Notes: a model not told the origin generated them from the letters alone. A stretch of DNA of 64,000 nucleotides from Incurvaria masculella (GCA_946894095.1 OX335658.1:13569001-13633000), one strand, 5' to 3'; shown: positions 24,201 through 39,200, numbered from the stretch's first letter. Translations and numbers: made by a program.

Positions 24201-27200
24201 TATACCTAAAGTTATATCTGTAACCTAAATCGCCTAAAGCAACGAAATACAACCAAGGATTTGTTCAGTTTTGGTATTACTAAGGAAATATGTACTGATA
24301 CTTCCATGCTTCGTTATTTGCAGCCATTTACTGCTTCGTTATTTGCAGCCATTTACCTTTCCCATCACGATAACTACTTTTTCAGACGCCTCATCTAGGC
24401 AACGCAACCACTTGGCGCAGGCAGACCGACACATTTAGCATCAAAGGGATAGTCTTTATGCTGTGAACCCAGTTTCAGCCATTTACGTTATCGTTACCAT
24501 TTTTGCCACGACCTCCTAGTCTATAAGAAGCCTACAATACATATGCTACTAGACTGTAGCGACCTCCGAAAGCGAAATCGAGCCGTTCAAGAAGATTTTA
24601 TCAATTACCCTGCGTCTCTATTGGGGCAGATAGTGTAAATGTTATTGAAAACACGATAATTTATTACTAAGATAACTTCAATAAAACCATTGCGACTTAA
24701 TTGCACTGCAGGCACGCTATCTTGCTGAATTGCGATGTTAATGAAGTACGAGAAAATTGAGATTTATATTTATGGTAGGTAGAAACAAGGTAGAAAGTTC
24801 AATGGCTTAACTCGCAGAGCCAACGTGGCAGACGCACGTTAGTCTCTTGGCTTGAAACAATTTAATACAAATTATGTAACACTATTAGCGGGGCATTGAG
24901 ATTTAAAAATTTTAAGAAATCCTTTCTTTGTCATTCGGCTTAGAATAAACCTTTGGCTGAGGGACAATTTTGCGCACCGACTCTCCAAAATACCTAAATT
25001 ATGCTAGCGAAATCGTCATTCGGGCCTTAACGGTTACCTATCTCTAAACGTTATCAGATTTTTTTTAATTCACTTGCACAAGCCTAATTTTATGTCCGTA
25101 TGTCTTTATTTTTATGTAAATATCTTTATTTTTCAGTAATTACAGTAAAAACCGGCCAAGTGCGAGTCGGACTCGCACACGAAGGGTTCCGTACCATCGT
25201 AGAAAAAAAAAACAAAAAAATAAGGTTTTTTGTATGGGAGCCCCCTTTAATTTTAATTATTTTCTAATCTTACCTATTTGTTGTTATAGCGGCAAAATAA
25301 ATACACACTCTGTGAAAATTTCAGCTGTCTACCTGTTACGGTTACTGAGATACAGCCCTGTGACAGACGGACAGACGGACGGACGGACGGACGGACGGAC
25401 GGACAGCGGAGGCTTCGTAATAGGGTTCCGTTTTCACCCTTTGGGTACGGAACCCTAAAAAGACAACTTTATCGGAAGTTTATTAGCTAATATTTTCCAA
25501 TATTAGGACTACCACAGATTACTAAAGATTCCTAGGATTACCAAAGATTCTGGGATTTTGTAAGATTACCAGACTACAGGACTACAAGACTACCAGTAGC
25601 TAGATCCGAAAAATGTTTAAATTACTTTAATTTGAGCGGGGATTTCGAGTGTGCAATACGACGCTCCTCCTAAATTAAAGTTGTCCTCTCAATTGGATCT
25701 ATATAGAATACTGAAAAAAAAAACGAAAAAACGAAGCAAAAAAAAGGTCAAGCGGGGAATTGCCTCCAAAATAAAACGTGTGCGTGCAACTGAAAACATT
25801 TTTCGAATGAGCAAACAAAAAAAAGGGAGAACGGATTTTGAATAATTTCAGGATTGCCAATGATTACCTTTGGATTCCCAGATTCCCTAAGATTACTCCA
25901 GATTACCTAAGATTCCTCCGACTCCCACCTAGTATTACCAGTAATTACCGAGATTACCAAACAATCGCACACCAGATTCCTAGAGTGACTAACCCATCGG
26001 CCGTGCGTATGGATGGATACGTCTCTTTACTCGGGCAACTGTACATTTCTGGCGCCGCGTGTGGCATGCAGCCAAGGAGGTCGATACACACGTGGTAATA
26101 GACTGAACGAGCGGTCTCTGTTTCAGGGTCACGGAGCATTGTGAAAGATGGTCGTTTGTGTTTAGGGTTCCGCGGAGACGTGGGAGCAGCGGTGGCGACC
26201 TGTTCCCATCCTGAGCGCGTGTATCAAAAAGGGTTGAGCGAGGTTCTTTACCCAGCCGATTTGACAGATACTGGAATATACGTCCATAGTCTATATGACA
26301 TATTGCATACAAAATTATTTTATGTATTTTATGCCTTTATTTTTTGAACAATAAAAAGTAAAAATTTGCCTCGGGATGCCAGACAGAGCCGGTAGTCTAA
26401 GTTTTCACCTAAATTGGCGTTACGGCAAAACGATCGACTGGCGTTTTCAAATGTATGGATAAATTGAAGAGCGCGCGCAGTGGGCGTTAAGCGAACTAAC
26501 ATTTGCGAGTCCGAGCTTGATTTGACAGCTTACTCAACGTTGCCGTAAATACGTCGACGTTGCCGTTTACGTCCACTCCGCGTTTTCATACAAATCGGAA
26601 GTCCGCGTTTGACTTTGACAGCTTGAAGAAGTAAAACCACAGAATATCTAGTAAAAACTTGTATGGAGTTTGACGTTTGACGAAGTTTCGTAAACGCCAA
26701 TTTAGGTGAGAACTGAGACTACCGGCTCAGATCATGATTTCAAATATGTTTTGTACCATATTCTAAATATTTTTCAAAGCAAGGTTGTCTTTATTTATTG
26801 TCCTATGTATCTTAATGTTGAACCTGCAACCCACATTGGTGTTAGGTTGAACGCAATTTTTAGTCAATCATATTTCAATAGTGTGGCAACCATGAACCGA
26901 CCGGTATTTACCTTAAACATTAAAACAATCAAATTAATGAATAAGAATAATAAAATGTACTCGCCACAACATAAACAGACAGAGAAGTAGGTATAAAGAT
27001 AACATAACAACCAAAACAATATAACAGCGAAACTAAAATTAAATTAAACAAAACGACAGTGAAAATCTTGATGTGTTGTCGTTGTTAGACGTGGGTATGG
27101 TATCTTAAATGTGTGACAAAAGGAAGCAGTCTCAGCTGACTCGTAGAAAACTGCGAAGCTGGTTTTAAGATAAATCCCTACTGAAGCTGTCTACGTACAC

Positions 27201-30200
27201 CTTTACTGTCTGAGAATTTCTCCAAAACTAGTCGAAATAACTAACAAAAATTAGTGAAAGTATTCACTCTAAGGGCCGAGTCCACGAAAGGACAAAGCAT
27301 CAAAATCAACGTCAGCGTCTGATCAAACACGTCACTTTGTGTGGACAGTATGGAAGGAACTTTATGCGGATCACTAAAAGTGACGTGTTTGAATATTGAT
27401 TAACTCGGCCGTCTCTTCGTGCAACCGGGGCTTAGCCTCTTGCATGTTACCAACCGATAGACACCTACAACCGAAGAACAATTAATAATTGATGATTACC
27501 GAAAATACTTTTAAAAATAACTCTGGTTTGCTGAGTGAGCGCACCAACCCGTAAGCCTAGCGCAATAACCAGGTAGGAATTACCCATCTTTGGGCGTGGT
27601 TTTTACATAAGCGTTTCCCAGATAGGAGCTTGTTATGTGAAACAGATGACTAAAGATAACGTGACAACTGTAAGAACAAAAATCCGGCCGAGATAAAAAC
27701 AGCTTATTTGATGCTGAATCAAATATGTTTGCGTGCAATCTACGAAACTCGTTCTGTCTCTGTTATCCAACTGTACGCTCATAGACTGCTTACCCAAATT
27801 GATGGAGCATTGGCGAGTCCCAGAAGACAAGTGCGTTTGTTACATTCTTGCGCAAATGGGAAGACCGCAATTATGTTATTAACGTCATCATTATCCTGCC
27901 GGCGAGCTACGCAAGCGGCGCGGCGAGAGCGGCGGCCATTTGATAGGCCTTATATGCCAAGATATCCGGCCAGGGTCTAGCCTGGTTTTATTTTGAGCCG
28001 ATCTTAAACATAGGAAAGACAATTATAAACTTATTAAATAATTTGTCAAGGCCCGCGACTTCACCGCTATTCCTGCGAAAAACAGTCCGTTTTACTCCGA
28101 CAGAAGTCTCAGAGGACACTTCTATTTGACCCCAACAGCCAATCCTTAATTTAGCGTGATGATAAGGATTTATGTTTTCTAGATAATTTAATTTGAAATT
28201 AAATGCGTTGTATTTGGATTTTTTTTTCACAGATTTTCAGAATACTTATATATAATTAACTATTTTTTTATTTTACGATCAAAGTATGACATGTATTTTT
28301 TGCAGATTGTTTTTATCAATAACTCAACCAAAGGTTTTCCACTTTTTCTGCCTTAAGAAAGGACATAATAAGAGAGTCGTTACCCTATCAATTCTTCATG
28401 GTCTTAATGTTTTACTAAGTTTTTGAATTTTGGATTCTAAAATATATTGTCGAAAACTACGTCTGGGTTTTTTTTTATATGGCTTTTAGATTATAAATAT
28501 CGGCTAATAAACATTGGACAAAAGTTGTTTTTTTAATACGTTCATTTTCGATTTTTTTTACTGAACAATAAAAAAAATCTTTATTGTACACATTTTAATA
28601 ATGGTTGCAATAATGCGGCTTAAGGACGTTCCGACCCATACAATGTTTTTTTTACACAGAAAGCAAAAAGTATTGCACTTTAAGGCACGAATTCGTCAAA
28701 AATATTAAATATAACCATAGTAGTTGCAGCGAAAACATATTCACAATTTCAGGTTTAATGGTTTCGTTGTAATTGCCGATTAGAAGTTTTACACCGTTAG
28801 ATGGCGCTGTTAAATAAAAATCGTATTTAAATAAATTGTAACAAAACCAATAATCCTGAAATTGTGAAATTGTTTTCGCTGCAAGTAATATGACTATATT
28901 AAACTTTTATTATTAATTCGTGGCTTAAAGTGCAATACTTTTTGCGTTATGTGTGCAAACAACTTTATATGGGTCGGAACAGCCTTAATGCCGATATTTA
29001 CAAATAAATAAAATGATATGGACATAGAATGAAGCTTTCTCAAGTCAAACAATTTTATTAATATCTAACATCTTTTAGGGGTAGCGGGTAGGTAAACGAG
29101 CTTGGAAGACGATTTCGCTAGTTTAATCGCAGTAGCCGTGCAAAACTGTGCCATGGCCAATGGACAAAGAACGCATTTCTTATTTTTTTTTAGATCGTAG
29201 ATTTCCTGTGACTTCACGACAGCCTTAGGTAGATAAAAGCACTAAGGCTGAGGGATCAGCTAAATAATCGAATGGATATGCGCGCGCACGTTATATTTGC
29301 CTTGGCATTGCCCCAGTTGGTCAAGAGGTCCCGACGCGGTATCTAATCTAGAGCAGAGCTAACTGTCTCGGTGATCTCGCACGACTGCCATCCTGGCCAA
29401 CCGGTCACGCAGCTAACTACCTCCGAATAACTGTGGATAGCTACTAGAGCCCTCGGATCACAGAACAAGAGTGACGACCGAAACTCATCAGTATAGCATC
29501 AGCGTAGCTTTTTTGGTGATAATCAGTCAGTGTATTCACTAATTCGCTCACTTGATAAATAACTAACATGACCATATATTCCGGGAGTTCACGACATTTT
29601 TGGTCACGATAATGTAAATGGCTGAATTTGGGTTCACAGGTTAGAGACCAACCCTCAGCACTCATGCGACGGACCTTAGTTCCATGGACCCTAGGTTAAT
29701 AAACCCTGATATGCAGGATGGTTGGCACATCGACCGATTTTTTTTTTCTCTAGGTGTCATTTAAGTGGGGTCATTTGCAAGGTGACCTGTGACACCTGTG
29801 GTCACGATAATGTAAATGGCTGAATCTGGGTTCACAGGTTAGAGACCAACCCTCAGTACTCATGCGACGGACCCTAGTTCCATGGACCCTAGGTTAATAA
29901 ACCCTGATATGCAGGATGTTTGGCACATCGACCGATATTTTTTTCTCTAGGTGTCATTTAAGTGGGGTCAATTGCAAGGTGACCTATGACACCTGTGGTC
30001 ACGATAATGTAAATGGCTGAATCTGGGTTCACAGGTTAGAGACCAAGTCTGCCTGCACCAAGAGGTAGCGTTTTCAACATTGTGTATAGGAGCACCTGGC
30101 CGGCCGGCGTGATTTCGCAGCCCCCATGAAAGTTCGAAATCCCATGGACGTTGTCGGGCTTCATAGACCTGACTCGTGCTTGGCTTCTGACTGTCAAAAT

Positions 30201-33200
30201 CGACATACTTCTACTCTACAGGTACTACCATGGACGTTGTTCAGTAGAACTTGAATCCCCACCCTACCGTCATCCGAAGCAACCCCCGCAGAGAAACCGG
30301 TTTTTCATAATAAAAAAAAACTGACAGTCGGAAGGCATCTCAGGATAAGAGGTCCTGGCGTACGCCTAGAAAATATCCTCGGAACAGAAGCCCAGGTGGG
30401 ATAATCAATACCACCTAGTAAAGAAAAAATACAGTTTTAAATTCTACAATTAATCCCATATATCTAGGGTTGCCATCCGTCCGTGTTTCCCCGGATTTGT
30501 CCTAGTTTAGAGGGCATCCGGAGAGCGTCCGGGCGGGGCTTCATTTGTAGTCCGGGTTTACAAATTCTAACTGATTTGTAAAACATTTTTTAACAAACTG
30601 TATATAATATTCTGTTTTATTAGGTAAGTACATTTAAAATGATGATGAAAGATCACTAAATTTAATTATAAGGTCTGAAAATAAAAAATGTATGTAATTT
30701 AAATAATTAATTGATGTTATTTTCAACAGTTTTTTTTAATCACTAACTGTTTAAAAAAACGGTTGACATGTCCGGGTTTTGGTCTCTAACATCCGGGGTT
30801 TTCACGCGTATTTTCACGCCTTGTCCTGGTTGCCAGATTTAGAGATGGCAACCCTACATATATCCCAAGCAAAAACGGGATTGATAGTTGAATTGAAAAT
30901 GAGGAATGATTCTAAAGAGTCGATGTGATTTCGTAACAAATGATCGCGGGCTTACACGTGTTTTTAAAAACACGGAACAACGCCATGTAATCAAGCCGGA
31001 CTCAGACAGATTAAGAATTAGAGTGCTTGCTTTTTATTGGTTTGAGGATTAGGCAAGCCTTTATTCAAAAGATTTCACTATCAAAGGATTAACAGAAAAT
31101 ACGATTAATTACTTATGAGATGTGACGTGTCGGTAGGTTGCGTGCGAGAAAATATACACGCAATACAACACTCGGGCTCGACTATGCCTCACTAATAAAC
31201 ATTCGCTAACATCGCTAACATTCGCTAACATCGCTATTACTCCGGTATTTCTTGCTCTCCGGTACTTCTAGCTAGAAATCCCGGAGTATGGCGATGGTAC
31301 AAAGGTTTATTATTTAAAGATATTAATTTGTACTCTCTCGCAGATTATATCGATGTCTCTCGCAAATCTACTCGCGACATCACATTATAGGTGAAATTTC
31401 CCGAACTCCTGCATCACACGTGGGATAACAGGGATCCAAACCAATCCGACCCTAACAAATCTCACTTGCATGTAAGAAGCTCTGCATGTTCTGGATACGT
31501 TCACAGCAGCAATCTTCGGAAACCATCTGGAAACGTTAGGTTTCCTTCAGAGTGGTCAGTCCCAGTTCTCACCTAAATTGGCGTTTAAGGAACTTTGAAG
31601 TTACGTAAAAACGTCAAACTCCACACAAGTTTTTACTAAATATTCTGTGGTTATACTTCATCAAGCCGACAAAGTCAAACTCGGACTTCCGATTAGTATG
31701 AAAACGCGAAGTCGGAGTAAGTGCCAACGTCAACGTACTCACGGCGACTGTGAGTAAGCTGTCAAATCAAACTCTGATTCGCAAATGCTAGTCCGCTTAG
31801 CGCCCACTGCGCGCGCTCGTCAATTTCTCCATACATTTGAAAGCGCTGCCAGTCGATCGGTTTGGCGTAAACTCCAATTTAGGTGACAACTGGGACTAGT
31901 GGCCCACAAACCGACCTTACCTTCAAGGAAAATAAGCTTAGGACTATCAAAAACATTGTAATCGATGTCATAATCGCTTTTTGAGCCATTCGATAACCTC
32001 GTCCCTCACCACCGGGCGCGATGGCGTCACAGTAAAACCGCTTCGGCCACTGAAACATTTAAGATAAGATATCTGTAATCCCGAGTGTAATCCTAATTAG
32101 ATATGAGTAGAAACGCATGGATAAAAGTGCGTACGTATAGACATGATGAGTACATTTTCCGCGCATTTTGATGTAATTTCATTAGCTCTCAAGAACTCCG
32201 TAGTATTACAAATATGACACGGGACCATGAAAATTTCTTTGATATACATTTCATTTCATTTCACTTCTTATCGATAGGTAGGATACCTACACTTGGACAC
32301 GTTATCAATATGTCGGTTCGAGAAGAGCCGACATACAAGGAAGGTCCTGGCATGGCACCTAGTTCCCATGTGGTCTGTTGGGCTAATACCATGACAGGTG
32401 TGGTATTAGCCATCATGTCCAGTCACATAAAAAAAAAAGTAATTAATGAATTAGGAATACCTTTAGTTGCCCCATTTTCAAACAGCAGGGTTTCTGAATA
32501 TTTTTGGAGTCATGGACCCTTCGGGATTTCAAAATGATCACGGACCCCTTCCAGTACGGAAGGAGGAACGAACTCGCTTGAAGGAAAAGAAAACAAGGCA
32601 TTTTGAAAGAACTACTATTTATTTATTACTACAGAAAAACCGGCCAAGTGCGAGTCGGACTCACACAAGAAGGGCTCCGTCGAAGATTTAACACAAAAAA
32701 GTAACGTTTTTAGTATGCCCCCCTTTAATTTTTATGATTTTTTTATTTTACCAATTTGTTGTTATAGCGGCAAAATAAATACACACTCTGTGAAAATTTC
32801 AGCTGTCTACCTATTACGGTTGATGAGATACAGCCCTGTGACAGACGGACGGACGGACGGACAGACGGACAGACGGACAGCGGAGGCTTAGTAATATGGT
32901 TCCGTTTTCACCCTTTGGGTACGGAACCCTAAAAAGTAAAGATACGTATTTTATTATCGATTTATTGTCATCATATCAAACATGGACCCTCAGCACTCAT
33001 GCGACGGACCCTCGAGGGATCCATGGACCCTAGGTTAAGAAACCCTGATATACATGATGTTTTGCACATCGATCTCTAGGTAAATGGGGTAATTTGCAAG
33101 GTTACCTTTGGTGAAGGTGATTTTGTAAAATGTCACGTGGTTTCAAGATTCGATTTTTTTATTGTTTTTTAAAATTACTAAAAGGCCCGCTTTAATATTT

Positions 33201-36200
33201 TTTAAATGCATTTTGGTAATTAAAAAAAAAACGATACCACGTGACATCTAAGAAAAGCTTGTGAAAAACCTTGTAACCAACCTATAAAAAACAATTGTCG
33301 GTCGATGTACCGAACCAGCTGTATATTCGATTTCATAATTATACTGTGAATATTTTTTTTCTCATTCTGCTAATTCTAAGATTGACCCAGACTTATTTAT
33401 AAAATTAAATGTTCATGTGTTGATGGTTTTTTTTTTAATTGTCCCATGCATGACATATCAGATCGTTGATCTTTGGGAGGCATTTTTTTTTAGTTTTTTA
33501 CTTAATTTTCATTAAGATTGGATTATTGATTCCCAAAATAACCCATTGAGGTCCCCTTTTTAGGGTCCCATCGCAAAAAGCGAGAAAAGTCTGACTTTGG
33601 TGTCTGTCGGTCACACGCGTTTGGTGTTCAATTGTTCACCTATAAACGGTTGTTAAAAAAAAATTAAAAACAAATTCTCTATGTATAGTTGTGCACCAAC
33701 TTTTTGGGGAAAAGCTTGATTTTGTAAGCACCTTTTTTTATGAAATTGCCAAATAATCATCAGGCGGGGGCGAATTTCTTCCTTGTCCAGCAGTGACAGA
33801 ACGCTCGGCAAGTGACTTCCGTCGTTCCCAACCAGCGTTCCTCAGAGAGCGTCCATTAATTACGTAAGGCGTTTTTGGCGATTTTTCGACCCCATCCCTC
33901 TCCTCCTAGTGTCATGTGTGATGTTAATATGTGCTTGATTGCGTTGGATTTATTCAAACAGATCATTCATCACATAAGGATTTCAAATCTTCTCGCAATT
34001 CTACACTGTTTCTTGCGGGAAAAAAGTGGTATTTGCCGAGACGCCCCCTCTTTCCCGCGTGAGAGCTTTGGCTCGACCCCCCCCCTCCGTAAAGGCCTTA
34101 CGTAATTAATGGACGCCCCCTAACCTATTAAAATAATGAATTTAAGTAACTTGTCGGGCTGTCAGTCCTGAAATAGCTGTGGCTGTCGTCAATTTGGCGG
34201 CGGGCGGCGCGCGACGGGCGTCTGGGCGCAACTGTGGGCGCCTGGACGCATCTGTTGGCGGGCGGAAGAGAGCGGCGCGGCTGGGCGGGAACAGCGCAGT
34301 TGCGTTCACCGCAGAGCAGACACGCTGTCTGAGACGCGAGAGCAGCGTAGATTTCCTGGCACGACTTTGCGGGGAACTCAGCGGGGACGTATACGGGTGA
34401 AGTAAAGATCTGGTCAAGAGTGAAGAGTGTTCACGTGTCTAGGGTCCCGTCACTGCTGGTCATTGAAGAAATGCCCTCCCTTGATGATTTATAGGCTTAC
34501 TACATATTCTTTGATTCTACTTCAATATGCCAAGACGAAACTCGGTCGGTATAAACGGCAACGGCAACGTCAACGTATTCATGGCGACGATGCGGAAGCT
34601 GTCCAATCAAACTCGGACTCGCAAATGTTAGTTCGATTAACGCCCACTGCGCGCGCTCTTCAATTTCTCCATACATTTCAAAACGCCAGTCGATCGGTTT
34701 GCCGTAAACGCCAATTTAAGTGACAAATGGGACTACAGGCTCTGGATCTATCTTAAAAAGTAGGACGTTTTGAGCAGAAGTAATTAGTTGTTGGGCTGAG
34801 ATAAATAGTCGCAACAAAAACTAAGGCTAACGGAAAGTAGTACTTTGTGACGTCACTTTGACACATTTTGTATGGACGAAATCTCAAAGTAACGCAAATT
34901 GACGTCACAAAGTACTACTTTTCGTTAGTCTTAGTTTCTGTTACGACTATTTATCTCAGCCTTAGACAAACTACATAAGTGTAGCTATTTACTGGCCCGC
35001 TCTTTCTCCGGATTCAAGAGCGTTGGATTATTTTCTCTAGAGTTATTTAAAACAAAAGGTGTACAAACCTAGGACAATCGAGCAGCTGAAGGCAAACATC
35101 CGAGCTGAAATACGGTGGCTAACTCCTCATAATCTGAGGAAAGGAGACTTTTACAGCCTCACAAAGATCCCGTCTTTGTGAGGCTGTAAAAGTCAATTAC
35201 GTGACTTGATATTTAAAGCCTAAATCAAAAATGTGTTCATGAGTTTTATTTCATCTCATTTCATTTTTAATTTCATTTATTTAAACTTTTTGGTAGTCAA
35301 ACTACACTAAAATACGTCACAAAGATCAGATATCTATTTAAGATTCAATCTGTCAAGATATCATTTGATATCAATTTAAGATTCATAGAAAAAAATACTT
35401 ATAACTAGTTGCAACCCCTTCGTGACTTATGCCCCACCCGATATAAGCTCATAAACAATAACATCTAATACACCAACTTGCATGCAAGATTATTTTGGAG
35501 GCACCACGATCTTACAAAATACCACTAACCGCTAATCTAAGAGTGATGCGTTGTTTGCTCGGAGCAACGATAAGTTTGTATTCCCACTTATAGCCAAATA
35601 CGCACGTAGGAGATATCAAATGTCCGTTGCTCCACCTCATAAAATATTATCAACTCGCAGGTGATAATCTGTTGAAGGCCAAACGCACTGTTTCGAGGTT
35701 GGTACTTTGAATTTCTAATTATGGGACTGGCAAAGTAAGGGAGGCTGTATGTTCTTGGTACTTATGACGTAAAGTAGTTTTTACGTGTAGAATGAAGCTA
35801 AACATTGTAACCGGATAATGCTTGCCGCGTGTTAGGTGAACTGTCAACACCTTTAAAAAGAAATGCCCCTTTTTTGGTGAGCTTTTATACTGGATCAGTT
35901 GGGTACATTCGACACACAAAATGGACACACATTTGAAGTTTTCTTTACAATTTCCAACATAAACTACAACATAAACAGTAAAAAGATCTGCCCTAAGAAA
36001 GCCTCCCTTACTTTGCCAGTCCCATAATTAGAAATTCAAAGTACCAACCTCGAAACAGTGCGTTTGGCCTTCAACAGATTATCACCTGCGAGTTGATAAT
36101 ATTTTATGAGGTGGAGCAACGGACATTTGATATCTCCTACGTGCGTATTTGGCTATAAGTGGGAATACAAACTTATCGTTGCTCCGAGCAAACAACGCAT

Positions 36201-39200
36201 CACTACTGGTTCTTAGATTAGCGGTTAGTGGTATTTTGTAAGATCGTGGTGCCTCCAAAATAATCTTGCATGCAAGTTGGTGTATTAGATGTTATTGTTT
36301 ATGAGCTTATATCGGGTGGGGCATAAGTCACGAAGGGGTTGCAACTAGTTATAAGTATTTTTTTCTATGAATCTTAAATTGATATCAAATGATATCTTGA
36401 CAGATTGAATCTTAAATAGATATCTGATCTTTGTGACGTATTTTAGTGTAGTTTGACTACCAAAAAGTTTAAATAAATGAAATTAAAAATGAAATGAGAT
36501 GAAATAAAACTCATGAACACATTTTTGATTTAGGCTTTAAATATCAAGTCACGTAATTGACTTTTACAGCCTCACAAAGACGGGATCTTTGTGAGGCTGT
36601 AAAAGTCTCCTTTCCTCAGATTATGAATTTCGTAAATCTTACCAAATCATACACTACACACATTGTCTTTTTTGTGTACATGTTGCATCTTCCTCATCAC
36701 GGAGCCTGTCTTATTCTTTGAAACAGAGAAGGTCCCAGGGCGCAACAGCACGGTTTTGTAACGTGCCCGCGAATGAGTTAGGCCCGCCGGGTTGGGCCGC
36801 CTTAAAAATCTGAATCTCGACAACAGCGCCACCGGCTCCAACTAACTTCCTTGGACTTTAACGAATGTTTAAAAAAAATACCGAATTCGTCCAGCCTTCC
36901 TGTGAGGTCCAGCGGTTCTCGAGATATTTATATGTTACGGGGGTTACGGTTAAAGCCCGATGTTGGTTAAAATCCGAAATCATTTTTTACTTGAATGTAA
37001 ATACAACTTTTAAGATATACCCGTGTCGAGTGCACTACTGAGTGATTGGTAAGAAAAAAATAACCTTAACCTATTTTTTTTAATTATTCATACAAAAAAA
37101 AACATTTTAAATTTTTTTTTGTTTTCTTGGCATCGACTCTTCTCGCATTCAAATGAGTATGAGAGCAGAAATCAAAAGAGCATCCTCATACCTAAACATT
37201 TTGAGCCAATTTTTGCGATTAAAACGAGATAGCCAGAGCCCGACGTCGCTTAGTTAGAGCAGCTCGAAATAATTCTTTCTAAATTTGACCAGCCCGCATA
37301 ACGTGCGAAACCGGTTTTTTATTGTTTCGTTAAAGAAATGTTCTTCGCTGAATGGGTAGATAATGTTAAGATCTTTGAAATGGTATTAAAATAAATATTA
37401 GTTAATATCAATATAAGCCGCAAACTTGAAAAAGAAAATATTTGAGACCTGACTTCAAAAAATTTTAACGCAATCAAACCATTCGAATTGGCTAGCATAA
37501 CCATCTTAAAGGAAAAAATTATTTCGGACTTAACCAACATCGGGCTTTAAACGTAATATGTATATACATAGATATATAGATAATAGATAGATAGATAGAC
37601 AGAAGATTGTATATTGTGAAACATTTAAATAAATGCAATTTGCAAAACTTCGTGTGCAAGTAACCGCTGCCAGAGATTTATAAATAATATGATACAACAA
37701 TAAAATCCTTATTTTTAATTAATGTTTAAAATAAACGATATAAAATCACCCCTATCATTTAGCAGGCAGATTTTTATGATGAGACCTTACACATTTAAGC
37801 AGGTTGTTATCAACTCTTAACTACCCGGAAACCATAAATTTTTGAGCTTATCTGTGGCACAAAGATAAAAACTGGAATTTCCTCGGTTCAGTATTTATTG
37901 ACTTATCGATTGGTTAAGCTTTACATCAAAAAAGTAATAGCTTCGTGTGAAAACACCATACAATCATTATCAGGGGTGGTCACGACCATAGATAGATGAA
38001 GAAGAGAAGAAAGAAAGAAAGAAGATGTCTTTCTTCTTCTATAGATAGATAGACCCAGAATGAGCTCACAGTGCTTACAATGCGAACACAGTGTGGGAGT
38101 GAGAAGTCATCGCAAGCTAGCTACCTTGAGTCGGAGAGAGATGAAACATACCTAGCCGATGCGTCAACTTTTCATGGCAATATGGTCGAAGCGGCAATCA
38201 AAACTGTCGGTGTTTTCCATCCAGTTCCAATGTACAGTCAACTAAAGGTTAAAGGATACACTTCCGGTTAAACGTAAAAATGAATGGTGTTTAAGTACAA
38301 CCTCTGATTCAATTTTGCTAGGGTTTTATTTACTCAGTAGCTAGTAGACGTCCTCAACTATGTTTGAATCTATACTCAACACTATAATTGTTTCCAAAAG
38401 TCAAAGTATTTCAACTGTTCATCTTTTCATTCAACCGGATGTGTATCCTAAACTCTTTGTTCGACTGTACCTGTGCTCATAAAGGGAAGGGAATGTGGTG
38501 TATTGGGCTAATATTGTAATGGTAGTTGTATGGTATAAGCTATGCATTTCAGATTGAATAAAAAAATGCTTCGGTCGTTGAAGGCGAAACATGTCGGCCA
38601 AGCACGGCATCGCACACCGAGATGCCGTAAGTTTTCAAGTTAGCTTACTTTTAAAAACAGCAAAATAGTTAGCAGCTGATCCAGAATTTTCCAGATTAAT
38701 TAACATCGGTCTTTGGTAAAACGAACGGAAGATCCGCGGCAATTGCAACAGTTAGGATTTAAACAAACTCTCCAAACAATTGATTGAATACAATTCAGTT
38801 TGGACGGTCACGAATTGTAAACGGTAACTATAGTCTGTCCAACCATTTATTTACATTTGACAGCTCGAGTACTAATCTATTAGTGATGTCATGATGCGTT
38901 ACTGATTCGATTTCTTACAACAATCGACTTTATTTATTAGAAGCTTTAACACATTGATATTTGATTATTGCACAAATGATCCAAAAAACAGCGTCTTGAA
39001 AGTATTAAATTTTTCGCTCGATTTTGGTTGCCTGTCAATGAGCTGTCAAATCAAACTCGGACTCGCAAATGTTAGTTCGCTTAACGCCCACTGCGCGCGC
39101 TCTTCAATTTCTCAATACATTTGAAAACGCCTGTCGATCGGTTTGCCGTAAACGCCAATTTATGTGACAACTGGGACTTCGGGTACAGAACATTAATCTT

